This document shows, one piece after another, positions 43,266-51,970 of a stretch of 64,000 bases of DNA (its first letter is position 1; every line of letters starts with the position of its first letter). The stretch is from an uncultured Rhodospira sp. (GTDB taxonomy: Bacteria; Pseudomonadota; Alphaproteobacteria; Rhodospirillales; Rhodospirillaceae), in NCBI RefSeq assembly GCF_937138205.1, contig NZ_CAKZOT010000047.1, forward strand, positions 16,931 through 80,930. The letters run 5' to 3'. The translations under genes and the position numbers were made by a program. The notes under the pieces are model-generated. The model searched no databases. It was given only the letters and a program-made list of their open reading frames with translations, and was not told where the DNA came from.

Positions 43266-43446
43266 CATCACACTCTTTCCGCCGAAGCGGCGGCACTTCG
43301 CTCGCGAGACGACGTGACTCGCCATTGCGAACCCTCGTCGCAAGACGAGGGTGAAGCAATCCAGGGCGTAAAACGCAAATATCCGCCCTGGATTGCTTCG
43401 TCACTTCGTTCCTCGCAATGACAAACGGAAACGAAGTTGTGTGAAT
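43266..43446. repeat. MITE-like repeat, family A, full-length copy 1
   Basis: A 181-bp element nearly identical to 57462-57643. Shared features in order: a CACAC-type end, TTTCCGCCGAAGCGGCGGCA, CATTGCGAACCCTCGTCGCA, the arms AAGCAATCCAGGGCG and CGCCCTGGATTGCTT, TTCCTCGCAATGACAAAC, and the end GTGTGAAT. It is strongly palindromic with no coding capacity. It lies between the chemoreceptor and ychF. Confidence 0.88.
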
Positions 43447-43559
43447 CAGATGGCCGATCGGCGAGGGGCGGCGCGCCCGCGCATTCCCCTGTTGCCAGTG
43501 CGGCGGCGGTGCGGTAAGGCCCCGCCACGTCTTCTCCGAGTCAACCGAACAGGCGCCCG

Positions 43560-44663
43560 ATGGGATTCAACTGCGGCATCGTCGGCCTGCCCAACGTGGG
43601 CAAGTCCACGCTCTTCAACGCGCTCACCGCCACGGCGGCGGCGCAGGCGGCCAACTTTCCGTTCTGCACCATCGAGCCCAACGTGGGCCGCGTGGCCGTG
43701 CCGGACGACCGGCTGGACAAGCTGGCGGTGCTGGGCAAGTCGGCCAAGGTGATCCCCACCCAGCTTGAGTTCGTGGACATCGCCGGGCTGGTGCGCGGCG
43801 CGTCCAAGGGCGAGGGCCTGGGCAACCAGTTCCTGGCCAACATCCGCGAGACGGACGCCATCGTCTCCGTCCTGCGCTGCTTCGAGGACGAGAACGTCAC
43901 CCACGTGGATGGCTCGGTCGACCCGGTGCGCGACGCCGAGACCATCGAGACGGAACTGCTGCTGGCCGACCTGGAGAGCCTGGAAAAGCGCATCGTGCCG
44001 CTGGGCAAGAAGGCCAAGGGCGGCGATGCCCTGGCCAAGGCGCAGATCGCCGTCATGGAGCCGGCGCTGGCGCTGCTGCGCGAGGGCAAACCGGCGCGCC
44101 TGGCGAAACCGGACGATCCCGAGGCGCTGAAGCTGTTCCATCAGCTCAACCTGCTGTCCACCAAGCCGGTGCTCTACGTCTGCAACGTCGATGAGGGATC
44201 GGCGGCCGAGGGCAACGCGTTCTCCGCCAAGGTGGCGCAGAAGGCGGCGGCCGAGAGCGCGGCCCATGTGGTCATCTCGGCGGCCATCGAGGCCGAGGTG
44301 GCGCAACTGGAGGACCCGGACGAGAAAGCGGCCTTCCTGGAGGATCTGGGGCTGGCCGAAACCGGCCTGACCCGGGTGATCCGCGCCGGCTACGGGTTGC
44401 TGGACCTGCTGACGTTCTTCACCGTGGGGCCGAAGGAGGCGCGCGCCTGGACCGTGCGACGTGGCGCCAAGGCGCCGGAGGCGGCCGGGGTCATCCACAC
44501 CGACTTCGAGCGCGGCTTCATCCGCGCCGAGACCATCGCCTACGACGATTTCATCGCCTGCGGCGGCGAACAGGGCGCCAAGGACACCGGCAAGATGAGG
44601 TCCGAAGGCAAGGACTACGTCGTCCAGGACGGCGACGTGGTCCACTTCCTGTTCAACGTGTAA
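43560..44663 (+). CDS. ychF: YchF/Obg family ribosome-binding ATPase
   Basis: A 367-residue protein of normal length. Walker A is in CGIVGLPNVGKSTLFNAL, FVDIAGLVRGASKGEGLGNQFL is the switch region, and the C-terminal TGS domain contains AWTVRRGAKAPEAAGVIHTD and FIRAETIAYDDFI. YchF hydrolyses ATP and associates with ribosomes. In many genomes pth lies just upstream; here a repeat and a chemoreceptor do. Confidence 0.96.
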   Translation: MGFNCGIVGLPNVGKSTLFNALTATAAAQAANFPFCTIEPNVGRVAVPDDRLDKLAVLGKSAKVIPTQLEFVDIAGLVRGASKGEGLGNQFLANIRETDAIVSVLRCFEDENVTHVDGSVDPVRDAETIETELLLADLESLEKRIVPLGKKAKGGDALAKAQIAVMEPALALLREGKPARLAKPDDPEALKLFHQLNLLSTKPVLYVCNVDEGSAAEGNAFSAKVAQKAAAESAAHVVISAAIEAEVAQLEDPDEKAAFLEDLGLAETGLTRVIRAGYGLLDLLTFFTVGPKEARAWTVRRGAKAPEAAGVIHTDFERGFIRAETIAYDDFIACGGEQGAKDTGKMRSEGKDYVVQDGDVVHFLFNV

Positions 44664-44717
44664 TACCAAGCGCCGGCAATCTCGACACGTTTTCCGGACC
44701 GTCGGCACATTACCTTG

Positions 44718-44823
44718 GGAGATCCCTCGCGTCCTAACGGACGCTTCGGGATGACGGGCACTGGTTAGGAAAAACAAAGGAATACGTCATCCCGAGCGAG
44801 CGAAAGCGAGCCGAGGGATCTCC
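44718..44823. repeat. Long palindromic element downstream of ychF
   Basis: A 106-bp inverted repeat with ends GGAGATCCCTCG and CGAGGGATCTCC, and inner arms CGGGATGACG and CGTCATCCCG. It resembles widely dispersed bacterial palindromes but is not the same family as the CATTGCGA elements. It has a single copy in this window. Confidence 0.7.
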
Positions 44824-44916
44824 TGGGCCGGCACGACGCCCGGCCCAGGAAGAGGGGTCACTGCGTCTGTCCGTTGGTGCAACACGCTACACCAAAGTGC
44901 GCGTGTGCGTGCGCGG

Positions 44917-44948
44917 GAAACCGGACCCGACGCAGTGGGTCCGGTTTC
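44917..44948 (-). terminator. Terminator of the superoxide dismutase gene
   Basis: A perfect 12-bp stem, GAAACCGGACCC/GGGTCCGGTTTC, with an 8-base loop, starting 12 bases beyond the sodB stop on the minus strand. No long T-run follows, but position and stability fit a terminator. Confidence 0.65.
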
Positions 44949-44960
44949 GCACGGTCGGTG

Positions 44961-45560
44961 TTACGACGCCTTGGCCAGGTTCTCGTTCACCGCGTCCCAG
45001 TTGACGAGGTTGTCCAGCCAGGCGCTCAGATAGTCCGGGCGGCGGTTCTGGTAATCCAGGTAGTAGGAGTGCTCCCAGACGTCGCAGCCCATCAGGGCGG
45101 TTTGTCCGCTGATCAGCGGGTTTTCGCCGTTCGGCGTCTTGGTGATCTTCAGATCACCGTTGTCCAGGACCAGCCAGGCCCAGCCCGAACCGAACTGGCC
45201 CACGCCGGCGGCCTTGAACTGTTCCTTGAAGTCATCCACGGACCCGAACGCCGACGTGATCCGGTCCTTGATCTCTCCGGTCGGTTCACCGCCGCCGCCG
45301 GGTTTCATCACCACCCAGAACAGGTTGTGGTTCCACACCTGGGCGGCGTTGTTGAACGCGGCGGTGTTCTTGTCGGTCCAGGCAGCCTTGACGACCTCTT
45401 CCAGAGGCATGTCGGCCATCGGCGTGCCTTCGATCAGCTTGTTGATGGTGTTGACGTAGGTCTGATGGTGCTTGCCGTGATGGAAATCCAGCGTCTGCGC
45501 CGACATGTGCGGCTCCAGCGCGGAGCGGTCATACGGCAGGGAAGGCAGTTCGAACGGCAT
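44961..45560 (-). CDS. sodB: Iron-type superoxide dismutase
   Basis: A 199-residue Fe/Mn SOD. It has TLDFHHGKHHQTYVNTIN (first ligand and second-sphere histidines), FNNAAQVWNHNLFW (ligand His; the Gln here favours the iron form), GSGWAWLV, and CDVWEHSYYLDYQNRRPDY (ligand Asp and His). It converts superoxide to peroxide and oxygen in the cytosol. The ATG at 45560 is far inside a longer open frame. The next gene starts 24 bases away on the opposite strand, so promoters overlap. Confidence 0.95.
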   Translation of the reverse strand: MPFELPSLPYDRSALEPHMSAQTLDFHHGKHHQTYVNTINKLIEGTPMADMPLEEVVKAAWTDKNTAAFNNAAQVWNHNLFWVVMKPGGGGEPTGEIKDRITSAFGSVDDFKEQFKAAGVGQFGSGWAWLVLDNGDLKITKTPNGENPLISGQTALMGCDVWEHSYYLDYQNRRPDYLSAWLDNLVNWDAVNENLAKAS

Positions 45561-45584
45561 TCTAAACCTCGTTTGAAAGGGTGA

Positions 45585-46547
45585 GTGCAAACGATGGCGG
45601 GACCAGACACAAGGGTAGATAGGCCCCACACCCCGCCCTGTGAAGGTGGGGGGCCAGGAAATGAGGCCGACGCACCGGTTCGGGGCGCCCCGCTGTCCCC
45701 GTCGGCCGAGCAGCTTCGGCGCACAGATCGGGACCGGTTCGTGCTCACCCTGCTGGCCCCGCCGCAGCGCCGTCCGGCCCTGTTCGCCCTGTTCGCGTGG
45801 CACGTTGAGCTGGCCCGGGTGCCCTTCATGGTCTCCGATCCCATGGCCGGCGCGGTGCGCCTGCAATACTGGCACGACCTGGTGCTGGCCGACGACCCCA
45901 TGGCGGCGGCGCGCGGCCATCCGATGGCGGAGGAGCTTGCGACCCGCGTCCTGCCCGACCTGTCGGCCAAGGACCGGGGGTTGCTTGTGGCGCTTCTGGA
46001 GGCCTGCGTCGAGGATCTGCCGCCCGATCCGCCGCCGGACGACGCGGCCGTCTTGCGCGTGGCGGACCGGACGTCGGGCGCGCTGAGCCAGATCGCCGCC
46101 CGCCTGCTGGGCGTCGATGACCCAGCCAGCCGTGCCGTGGCGCGCCATGCCGGCACCGCCTGGGGGCTGGTGGCGCTGGCCCGGGCGACGCCAGCGCTGA
46201 TCAACGCCGGGCGCCTGCGGTTGCCGGTGGCGGTCGTGCGCGCGGCCGGCCGGGAGCCCAGCACCGTCCTGGCTGGCAATGATACGGATCGACACGGCAT
46301 TCGCGCCGGGGTGGCCGTGCTGTCGGCCCTGGCCGCCCGGGAGCTGGCGCAGGTCCGGGCCGTGACGGGCGACAGCGGCCGGCGGCTCGATGCCCGCGTG
46401 CGACCGCTGGCGCGTCAGGCGATCCAGGCGGCGCACGGCCTGAGGACTTTAAAACGTCTCCGTTACGATCCATATGATTCGCGTATGGCAGCCCTGCGCC
46501 CACCGTTGGTCCGCCTGGTCGGTGATCGTCTGATCCGGGGCGCCTGA
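45585..46547 (+). CDS. Squalene/phytoene synthase-like protein (NDUFAF6-type)
   Basis: A 320-residue protein, or 317 if the ATG at 45594 is used instead of GTG at 45585. RDRFVLTLLAPPQRRPALFALFAWHVELARV and SDPMAGAVRLQYWHDLV resemble the alphaproteobacterial squalene/phytoene synthase group related to complex I assembly factor NDUFAF6. The aspartate-rich DDxxD motifs of true prenyl synthases are not evident, so catalytic activity is doubtful. A role in respiratory complex assembly is an inference from the family. Confidence 0.75.
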   Translation: MQTMAGPDTRVDRPHTPPCEGGGPGNEADAPVRGAPLSPSAEQLRRTDRDRFVLTLLAPPQRRPALFALFAWHVELARVPFMVSDPMAGAVRLQYWHDLVLADDPMAAARGHPMAEELATRVLPDLSAKDRGLLVALLEACVEDLPPDPPPDDAAVLRVADRTSGALSQIAARLLGVDDPASRAVARHAGTAWGLVALARATPALINAGRLRLPVAVVRAAGREPSTVLAGNDTDRHGIRAGVAVLSALAARELAQVRAVTGDSGRRLDARVRPLARQAIQAAHGLRTLKRLRYDPYDSRMAALRPPLVRLVGDRLIRGA

Positions 46548-46949
46548 GCCCTCGTCGGACCGGCGGTCATTGCTTCGCCTGAAGAACGATCGGCCACCGG
46601 GCGCCGCGGCCGGGCCGCGGCCGCGCTCCGCCTGGGCCGGAAAATAGACGCCGAATCAAGATCTTAACCTGGAAGACCGCGTCAAATGAGAAACAAACTC
46701 GCGGTTTCTTTGATGCGAATCGCATATAGTGCACGCATGTCATGTAATACCGCAAACAGAGGGCCCTGACTCATCCATCGCTGTTTCAACCGCGCGAACA
46801 ACACCGTGCGGCAGTTTGGAGGGTTGCCTAATCCACCACAAACCGATAAGCTGTTAACCAATTGGTAGCCATAATTGAATCACAGTATGATGGATGTGGT
46901 GTCAGACGACATGGTGTCAGACAGGGGTTTGATGTCGACGGAGGCCGAG
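46548..46949. promoter_or_regulatory. AT-rich intergenic region with palindrome
   Basis: About 400 bases, markedly AT-richer than its surroundings. It contains the perfect palindrome ATGCGAATCGCAT at 46713-46725 and a GTTAACCAATTGGTAGCC stretch near 46852. Both could be regulator sites for the small downstream gene. No family-specific box was identified. Confidence 0.4.
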
Positions 46950-47159
46950 ATGAACAGAAACAACTGCTCCCCACTTGAGCATCTTGCCGGGGTCGCGGCG
47001 GTTGTCGGCCTCAGCATGGTCCTTCACACGGCCCTGACGACGGGCAGCGTCTTCTTCGCGCCGGAGCGAGTGGTCGCCGCCGGGCCGGCGTCGCACATCG
47101 CGGCCCCGGCCTCGGCCGACTGGGGTCATGCCGTGCTCCGCCTCAACGGAATGCCGTGA
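46950..47159 (+). CDS. Small hypothetical protein with one membrane segment
   Basis: A 69-residue frame starting 5 bases after GGAGG (MNRNNCSPLEH). It has one hydrophobic stretch (about 13-32, LAGVAAVVGLSMVLHTALTT) and an Ala-rich C-terminus. No family was recognised. The good ribosome binding site is the main support. Confidence 0.5.
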   Translation: MNRNNCSPLEHLAGVAAVVGLSMVLHTALTTGSVFFAPERVVAAGPASHIAAPASADWGHAVLRLNGMP

Positions 47160-47231
47160 GGCTTGCCAACACCGCCACCGTGCTGTTTCGCGACCGGCCG
47201 ACAGAAGCGATGAGACGATAGAGCAGATCGT

Positions 47232-47295
47232 TAGGGCGGATTCACGCGTCCCATTTGGCCCGCTTGATGGGCCAAATGGGACGCGATCCGCCCTA
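47232..47295. repeat. Hairpin repeat, family B, copy 1
   Basis: A near-perfect 64-base inverted repeat with ends TAGGGCGGAT/ATCCGCCCTA and inner arms GTCCCATTTGGCCC/GGGCCAAATGGGAC. The flanking GAGCAGATCGTT and most of the element recur at 63631-63703. Confidence 0.8.
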
Positions 47296-47356
47296 GTGCA
47301 TTGATCCAGACAAAAGATGCACCGAGCATCGTTTGTCTGGATCGAAAATGCACTAG
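47293..47356. repeat. Second hairpin abutting family B copy 1
   Basis: A nested inverted repeat with ends CTAGTGCAT/ATGCACTAG and inner arms ATCCAGACAAA/TTTGTCTGGAT and GATGC/GCATC. It shares its first three bases with the preceding hairpin, giving a compound 125-bp structure between two genes. Confidence 0.75.
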
Positions 47357-47361
47357 TCAGG

Positions 47362-47388
47362 GAGGAGGGGACATCCCGGCCCCTCCTC
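47362..47388 (-). terminator. Hairpin after the phytase/esterase-like gene
   Basis: A 9-bp stem, GAGGAGGGG/CCCCTCCTC, lying 26 bases beyond the minus-strand stop. It lacks a T-run. Confidence 0.5.
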
Positions 47389-47414
47389 TCCGATTCTTGA
47401 TGACTTGGCCGGCC

Positions 47415-49625
47415 CTACTTCAGATCACCGACCACGCCCGGGTACAGCACCTGGGTTTCGCCGGTGGCGTCGTCGACCCCGTCGTTGTCGGTGGCGGCGA
47501 TCAGGGTGCCGTCGGCGGTGATGGCCAGGCTTTCGATCTTGTCCGGGGTCCAGCCGTTGCTGGCCGCCATCAGCGGCAGCAGGTCCAGGACCACGGACTT
47601 CTCGACCACCGGCAAGTCCTCGCCGTGGGCCACCGGCGTCACGCCGTCCAGCGAGATCACCGTCACCTGCTTGATGGCCGCGTTCGGACCGCCCTGGTTG
47701 TCGCGCTCCACCACGGCGAAGCGCAGGTCGCCCAGACTGACGATCTCCGACAGGCCGACCCAGCCGCCGGCCGGGCTGCGCGGCGCGTCGAGGGGATAGC
47801 CCACGAACGCCCATTCCCCGCTGGCCGGGGTGTAGACGCCCAGCTTGACCCGGCCGTCCGGGTCGTCGGTCCACTCGCGCTGGATGGCCACGATCACCTT
47901 GGTCTCGCCGTCGTGGGTGAACTCGGCCACGCCCTCGAAGCCGAAACGCTTCATCTCGGCGCGCAGGCTCTCCGGCAGGAGGATTTCCTCCTCGACCGTG
48001 CCATCCTCGGCCACGGCCAGCAGGCGGTTGTCCATCTCCTTCTTGTCGTGGCCTTCGCTGGCCACCCAGAAGCCGCCGGCGGAGCGGATGGCAATGCCCT
48101 CCAGGTCGTACTTGTCGGCGGCGCCGCCGGTCAGCGCGACGGCCCCGGTGATGGTGGCCGGCTTGGTCGAGACGTCAACGGTGAAGATCTTGGCGTCGTC
48201 ATAGAAGCTGTCGCTGACGGCGTAGACCACATCCGCGTTGTCCGGATCGGCGGCCATGCCCGAAATGGCACCCCAGCCGATCGGCGCGCCGGTGTCGGCG
48301 TCGTCGGCGGAGACCAGCGTCGGATAGGCCGGCGCCTCGGCGCCGTACTGATAGATGGAGACGGTCGAGCGCACCTTGTCCTCGGCACTGTCCTCCTCGG
48401 CGGCGACCACGAACAGGTCACGGCCCGGGATGGCCAGCAGGCCCTCGGGGCCGACGCCGGTGGGCAGGAACTGAACGTACTCGGGGTCACCGCCCGTGTC
48501 CTTGAACACGGCGACGAAATTACCGCGCTCGGAGTTCACGAACAGCAGCGTGTCGTCGCCGTAGGTGCCGACGGCCACGCCCTCGGGCTCGGTGCCCTTC
48601 TTGTGGGCGCGCTTGGCCGGGTAGTGGCCGTGGCGCATCCCCAGGTGCTCCATCAGGGCGCCGCTGGCGTACTGCACGGTGCCGTCGGCCGCGAAGATGG
48701 TGAACCCGCGCGAGCCGCCCTCGTAGTCGCCCTCGTCGGCGGTTATGAAGCGGGTTTCATCGATCCAAGCCACGGCGTCCGGCTCGCGCGGGACGTCGGT
48801 CAGGCTGCCGGTGCCGTCGACGGCGCGGGCCTTTTCGGTGGGGATGCCCGACAGCGAGGCGGTGCCGGCGCTGTAGTGGGCCGTCACCTCGCCCGAGGCC
48901 AGATCGACGATGGCCAGGTGATTGTTTTCCTGCATCGTCACGACGGCCTGGTTTGCGGCGTTGATGGAGACGAACTCCGGCTCCGGATCGGTCGGGGCCA
49001 CCTCGGCCAGGCCGGTCATGTCGACGACGCGCACGCTGTCGCAGTTGGTGGGGGTCCCGTCGTCGCCCAGGTCGAACACCGACAGGTGGCCAGCCGGAAG
49101 CTGCGGGATGACTCCTTCGTTCAGGTCCTCGTCGCGCTCGTTCTCGATGGCGATGGCGACAAAGGCGCCGTCCGGGCTGACGCCCACGGAGTCCGGCTGA
49201 CCCTTGACGTCACAGGTGGCGGTGATGTCGCCGGAGGCGATGTCCACCACGGCCAGGTGACCCGACGGCTCGACAAAGCTTTCGGCGGTGTTGACACCGA
49301 CCAACGCGACACCGCCCACCACGGCGACGGAGGTCGGCTCGCCGCCCAGGTCCACGCGCCCGGCGGATTTCGGGGCGGCCGGGTCGGCGATGTCGATCAA
49401 TCCCAGAGCCTCGCCCGGGCTGTCGGTGAAGATCAGCGTCTTGCCGTCCGGGGTGGCGGTGATGATCTCGGCCGCCGTCTCGGTGGCCGGATCGGCGCCC
49501 TCGGGCAGGGTCTCATAGACGGGGAAGGTGGCGATCCGGGTGAAGTATGGACCGTCGGCCAGGGCCGGGGCGGCGCTCAGGGCGACGAGGGCCGTGCCCG
49601 AGAGGGCGGCGCTCAGAAAACGCAT
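47415..49625 (-). CDS. Exported esterase-like phytase family protein
   Basis: A 736-residue protein with a signal peptide (about 1-23, ending PALA). The N-terminal half has beta-propeller-like repeats (LGLIDIADPAAP, VAVVGGVALVGVNT, HLAVVDIASGDITAT, VSPDGAFVAIAIE). The C-terminal half (from about 400) resembles the esterase-like phytase domain: PEGLLAIPGRDLFVVAAEED, FEGVAEFTHDGETKVIVAIQ and NDGVDDATGETQVL. It is probably periplasmic or secreted and calcium-dependent; the substrate is unproven. AAGGAGACA precedes the ATG at 49625. Confidence 0.8.
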   Translation of the reverse strand: MRFLSAALSGTALVALSAAPALADGPYFTRIATFPVYETLPEGADPATETAAEIITATPDGKTLIFTDSPGEALGLIDIADPAAPKSAGRVDLGGEPTSVAVVGGVALVGVNTAESFVEPSGHLAVVDIASGDITATCDVKGQPDSVGVSPDGAFVAIAIENERDEDLNEGVIPQLPAGHLSVFDLGDDGTPTNCDSVRVVDMTGLAEVAPTDPEPEFVSINAANQAVVTMQENNHLAIVDLASGEVTAHYSAGTASLSGIPTEKARAVDGTGSLTDVPREPDAVAWIDETRFITADEGDYEGGSRGFTIFAADGTVQYASGALMEHLGMRHGHYPAKRAHKKGTEPEGVAVGTYGDDTLLFVNSERGNFVAVFKDTGGDPEYVQFLPTGVGPEGLLAIPGRDLFVVAAEEDSAEDKVRSTVSIYQYGAEAPAYPTLVSADDADTGAPIGWGAISGMAADPDNADVVYAVSDSFYDDAKIFTVDVSTKPATITGAVALTGGAADKYDLEGIAIRSAGGFWVASEGHDKKEMDNRLLAVAEDGTVEEEILLPESLRAEMKRFGFEGVAEFTHDGETKVIVAIQREWTDDPDGRVKLGVYTPASGEWAFVGYPLDAPRSPAGGWVGLSEIVSLGDLRFAVVERDNQGGPNAAIKQVTVISLDGVTPVAHGEDLPVVEKSVVLDLLPLMAASNGWTPDKIESLAITADGTLIAATDNDGVDDATGETQVLYPGVVGDLK

Positions 49626-49832
49626 GGGCGGTGTCTCCTTGGCTGGGATAAGCGAACCGCTGGTCCGGAGGCACGCCAAGGGCGGCCCGCCGGGCGGCAG
49701 TGGGCAACCATGCCATCAATTCCCGAGTCCGCCGGTTAAGCTTCGATGACGGGATCCGGTGCCACGAGGGACAGCACGGGGCCAGGGATGCTAGGGTGCG
49801 CACAATCACTCGCCGTGACCATCGGACCCGCC

Positions 49833-50516
49833 ATGACCACGCTCTATTTCGCGCCCGACAATGCCTCGCTGGTGATCCGTCTCGTGCTGGAGGAACTGGA
49901 GGTCTCGTACGATACGGTGCTGGTCGACCGTTCGACCCGAGAGCAGGAGAGCGCCGCCTATAAGCGCCTGAACCCGCAGGGGCTGATCCCCGTGTGCGTG
50001 ATCGACGGTGAACCGGTTTTCGAGACCGCCGCCATCGCCCTGCTGCTGGCCGACCGGCACGGCGGCTTGGCCCCGGCGCCGGCCAACCCGGCGCGGGGGC
50101 GGTTCCTGAGCTGGCTGTTCTTCGCCTCGAACACGCTGCACACGGGCTTGCGGCTGGTGTTCTATCCCCACCTTGTCGGCAACGATCCGGAGGCGATCCG
50201 TCTCGCCCACGCGCGGGCGCGGCACGCCTTCGGCCTGCTGGACGCGGCGTACCGGGCTGGCGACGGTCCCTGGCTGTGCGATGGGACGCTGTCGGTGGTG
50301 GACCTGTACGCGGCGGTCTGCCTGCGCTGGGCGCAACTCTATCCGGCCGACGCGCCGTTGATGGCGGACCTTGCGCAGGTGCCGGGCCTCACCCGCATGG
50401 CCGAGGCATTGCAGGAGCGCCCGGCGGCGTTTCGGGCCGGTGCGGCCGAGGGCATCACCGCGCCGATGATGATCGGGCCGACACCGCCGGACGGGTCAAG
50501 GGGCGCGGCGGTGTGA
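49833..50516 (+). CDS. Glutathione S-transferase family protein
   Basis: A 227-residue protein with a thioredoxin-like N-domain (MTTLYFAPDNASLVIRLVLE, LNPQGLIPVCVIDGEPVFET with the cis-Pro and ET dipeptide) and an all-helical C-domain (PWLCDGTLSVVDLYAAVCL). It probably conjugates or reduces with glutathione; the substrate is unknown. The ATG at 49833 starts the fold; an upstream ATG at 49746 would add 29 unconserved residues. Confidence 0.88.
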   Translation: MTTLYFAPDNASLVIRLVLEELEVSYDTVLVDRSTREQESAAYKRLNPQGLIPVCVIDGEPVFETAAIALLLADRHGGLAPAPANPARGRFLSWLFFASNTLHTGLRLVFYPHLVGNDPEAIRLAHARARHAFGLLDAAYRAGDGPWLCDGTLSVVDLYAAVCLRWAQLYPADAPLMADLAQVPGLTRMAEALQERPAAFRAGAAEGITAPMMIGPTPPDGSRGAAV

Positions 50517-50547
50517 GTCTGGGCAAGAATGGCAGCACAATGTTGTT

Positions 50548-51303
50548 TTAGGCGGCGGCTTTTCGGAAGATCTCCTCGGCCCCTCCTGCCTCGATGACCC
50601 GGCCTTCGCGGGATATCAGGAGGAGTTTTCGCCCTAGCTCTTCCTTGTTTCGCACGACCGCGACGAGGCGGGGCGCGTTTTCCAGTTCAGCGATGTCCCG
50701 GAATGCCGTGCTGGCTTTGTAGATTGACGTTCCGTGGGTGTTGACAGCCTGAAAAATGGCTTTGTGACCGCCGGCATTCACAACAGCCGTGACGTCCCAC
50801 TCCGTCGCGGAACTGCCGATCACCTTGGCGTCGGTCTGGACATTACCGATCCCGAAGACGCCGGACAGGCGGTCTTTCACCTGGGCCTCAATTTCCGAGA
50901 GTTCGGTGTCCTCCAGGCGTTCATAAACGCGATCCGCGATCCGCCAAGAGGCCGCCGCCACATCACAGATGGCACGGAAAAGCTTGTCTTGCGGGGCATC
51001 GACGAAAACCTTACGGCGATCCACGAGAACGCCCTCATTCTTCGCGATCGTGGCCGCTGTCCGGGCAAAGGAGCGTTCCGCGCCGACGGTCTCGATTTCA
51101 CGGAAGGCGAACCCGTTGTCGCTGACCCGAAGGCCGCCCTCAACAGGGTCAATACGAACCGTGACGCTGGAGCCATCCGGATAAAGAAGGGGTAGCCTGA
51201 CATAGCTGGCCGTGCCGCGTGTGCTGCACGACACGAGCTCCCGCGCGGCAGCGTCAACCGCCGCGGCGAAGTGCTCGGAACGGGTGTCAAGCGTTTGGTC
51301 CAT
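50548..51303 (-). CDS. Unrecognised protein, DUF1828-like
   Basis: A 251-residue soluble protein. The segment SYVRLPLLYPDGSSVTVRID, then GGLRVSDNGFAFREIETVG resembles DUF1828. The C-terminal part (SSATEWDVTAVVNAGGHKAI, then APRLVAVVRNKEELGRKLLL) recalls the DUF1829 domain that accompanies it. Both families have unknown function. It overlaps the end of the upstream gene by 17 bases, so the two form a unit. Base composition is more AT-rich than its neighbours, suggesting transfer. Confidence 0.6.
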   Translation of the reverse strand: MDQTLDTRSEHFAAAVDAAARELVSCSTRGTASYVRLPLLYPDGSSVTVRIDPVEGGLRVSDNGFAFREIETVGAERSFARTAATIAKNEGVLVDRRKVFVDAPQDKLFRAICDVAAASWRIADRVYERLEDTELSEIEAQVKDRLSGVFGIGNVQTDAKVIGSSATEWDVTAVVNAGGHKAIFQAVNTHGTSIYKASTAFRDIAELENAPRLVAVVRNKEELGRKLLLISREGRVIEAGGAEEIFRKAAA

Positions 51304-51820
51304 GAAAGAGATCGTACTCCAAAGGCGGCCGTTGGACAATGTCCATGTTCTTGATGCCAAACTGTTTCCCGGCAAAATCGCGTGCCATTTCAAAGCTTTC
51401 GAGGCTTTCGGCTGCGCGCGCAATTGGAAGGTTTCCCTTTCGCATCCGGGCTTGATCCTCAAACCAGTTCAGGTCGAACCCGTGCAAATGGGTCCCGTTG
51501 ATGCGCGTGCCACCAAGGCCCTGAGGGACGTCTTTTCGTCTTTGGTTGGTGTGGCCGCCGTCAATTGGTCGCCAGTCCAGGCGGGCCAGGGGCTCCCGCC
51601 GGCGTCCGCCGATGTTGCGCAGGGCTATCTCGAAAGAAACGTGCTCGTCGGGGCGATCAGCAAAGGCCACACCTTTCAAGAAAAGGCCAGCCTGGACGAT
51701 GCCGGATATTTCGAGCGGGACCTCAAAGAAGATCGCTCCCGTCTCCGGCTCGGCAGATGCCCAGCCGGTGAATACGACGATCCTTTTGGGAGCCGCATAG
51801 ACATCCGCGAACGTAACCAT
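51287..51820 (-). CDS. Unrecognised protein paired with the DUF1828-like gene
   Basis: A protein of about 177 residues with no family recognised. It starts MVTFADVYAAPKRIVVFTGW and contains EVPLEISGIVQAGLFLKGVAF and HLHGFDLNWFEDQARMRKGN. It is soluble, with no signal peptide or membrane segment. The start is uncertain: an ATG at 51838 is also in frame and neither has a clear Shine-Dalgarno. Overlap with the next gene implies co-translation. Toxin-antitoxin, defence or phage-related roles are all open. Confidence 0.55.
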   Translation of the reverse strand: MVTFADVYAAPKRIVVFTGWASAEPETGAIFFEVPLEISGIVQAGLFLKGVAFADRPDEHVSFEIALRNIGGRRREPLARLDWRPIDGGHTNQRRKDVPQGLGGTRINGTHLHGFDLNWFEDQARMRKGNLPIARAAESLESFEMARDFAGKQFGIKNMDIVQRPPLEYDLFHGPNA

Positions 51821-51920
51821 CGGGCGACAGTAGCGCATTCGCGTCGTAAATGTGAGTCCAGGATGCCACGTGTCGCTTGCTTTCGCGACGCCTCCTCAAT
51901 GGCGACCGATCCAAGGGCAA

Positions 51921-51965
51921 ATCGTGGTCAATCTGAATCACCTCGTGCTTCAGATTGATCACGAT
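51921..51965. repeat. Hairpin repeat, related to family B
   Basis: A 17-base stem with one mismatch (ATCGTGGTCAATCTGAA against TTCAGATTGATCACGAT), followed by ATCCGCCCTA-like sequence as in the family B copies. It lies just past the lpxR stop on the minus strand and probably also ends that transcript. Confidence 0.65.
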
Positions 51966-51970
51966 CCGCC

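Noticed and set aside
43266..43446. The palindromic repeats as insertion sequences or small RNA genes
   Set aside because: No transposase frame, and nothing beyond the inverted symmetry supports an RNA gene; kept as MITE-like repeats only.
46875..46949. Upstream extension of the small membrane protein from a TTG codon
   Set aside because: The ATG at 46950 has GGAGG at the right distance, whereas the upstream codon has none.
47301..49739. An 812-residue open frame antisense to the phytase/esterase-like gene
   Set aside because: Low-complexity Gly/Asp/Val/His shadow of the propeller repeats on the other strand.
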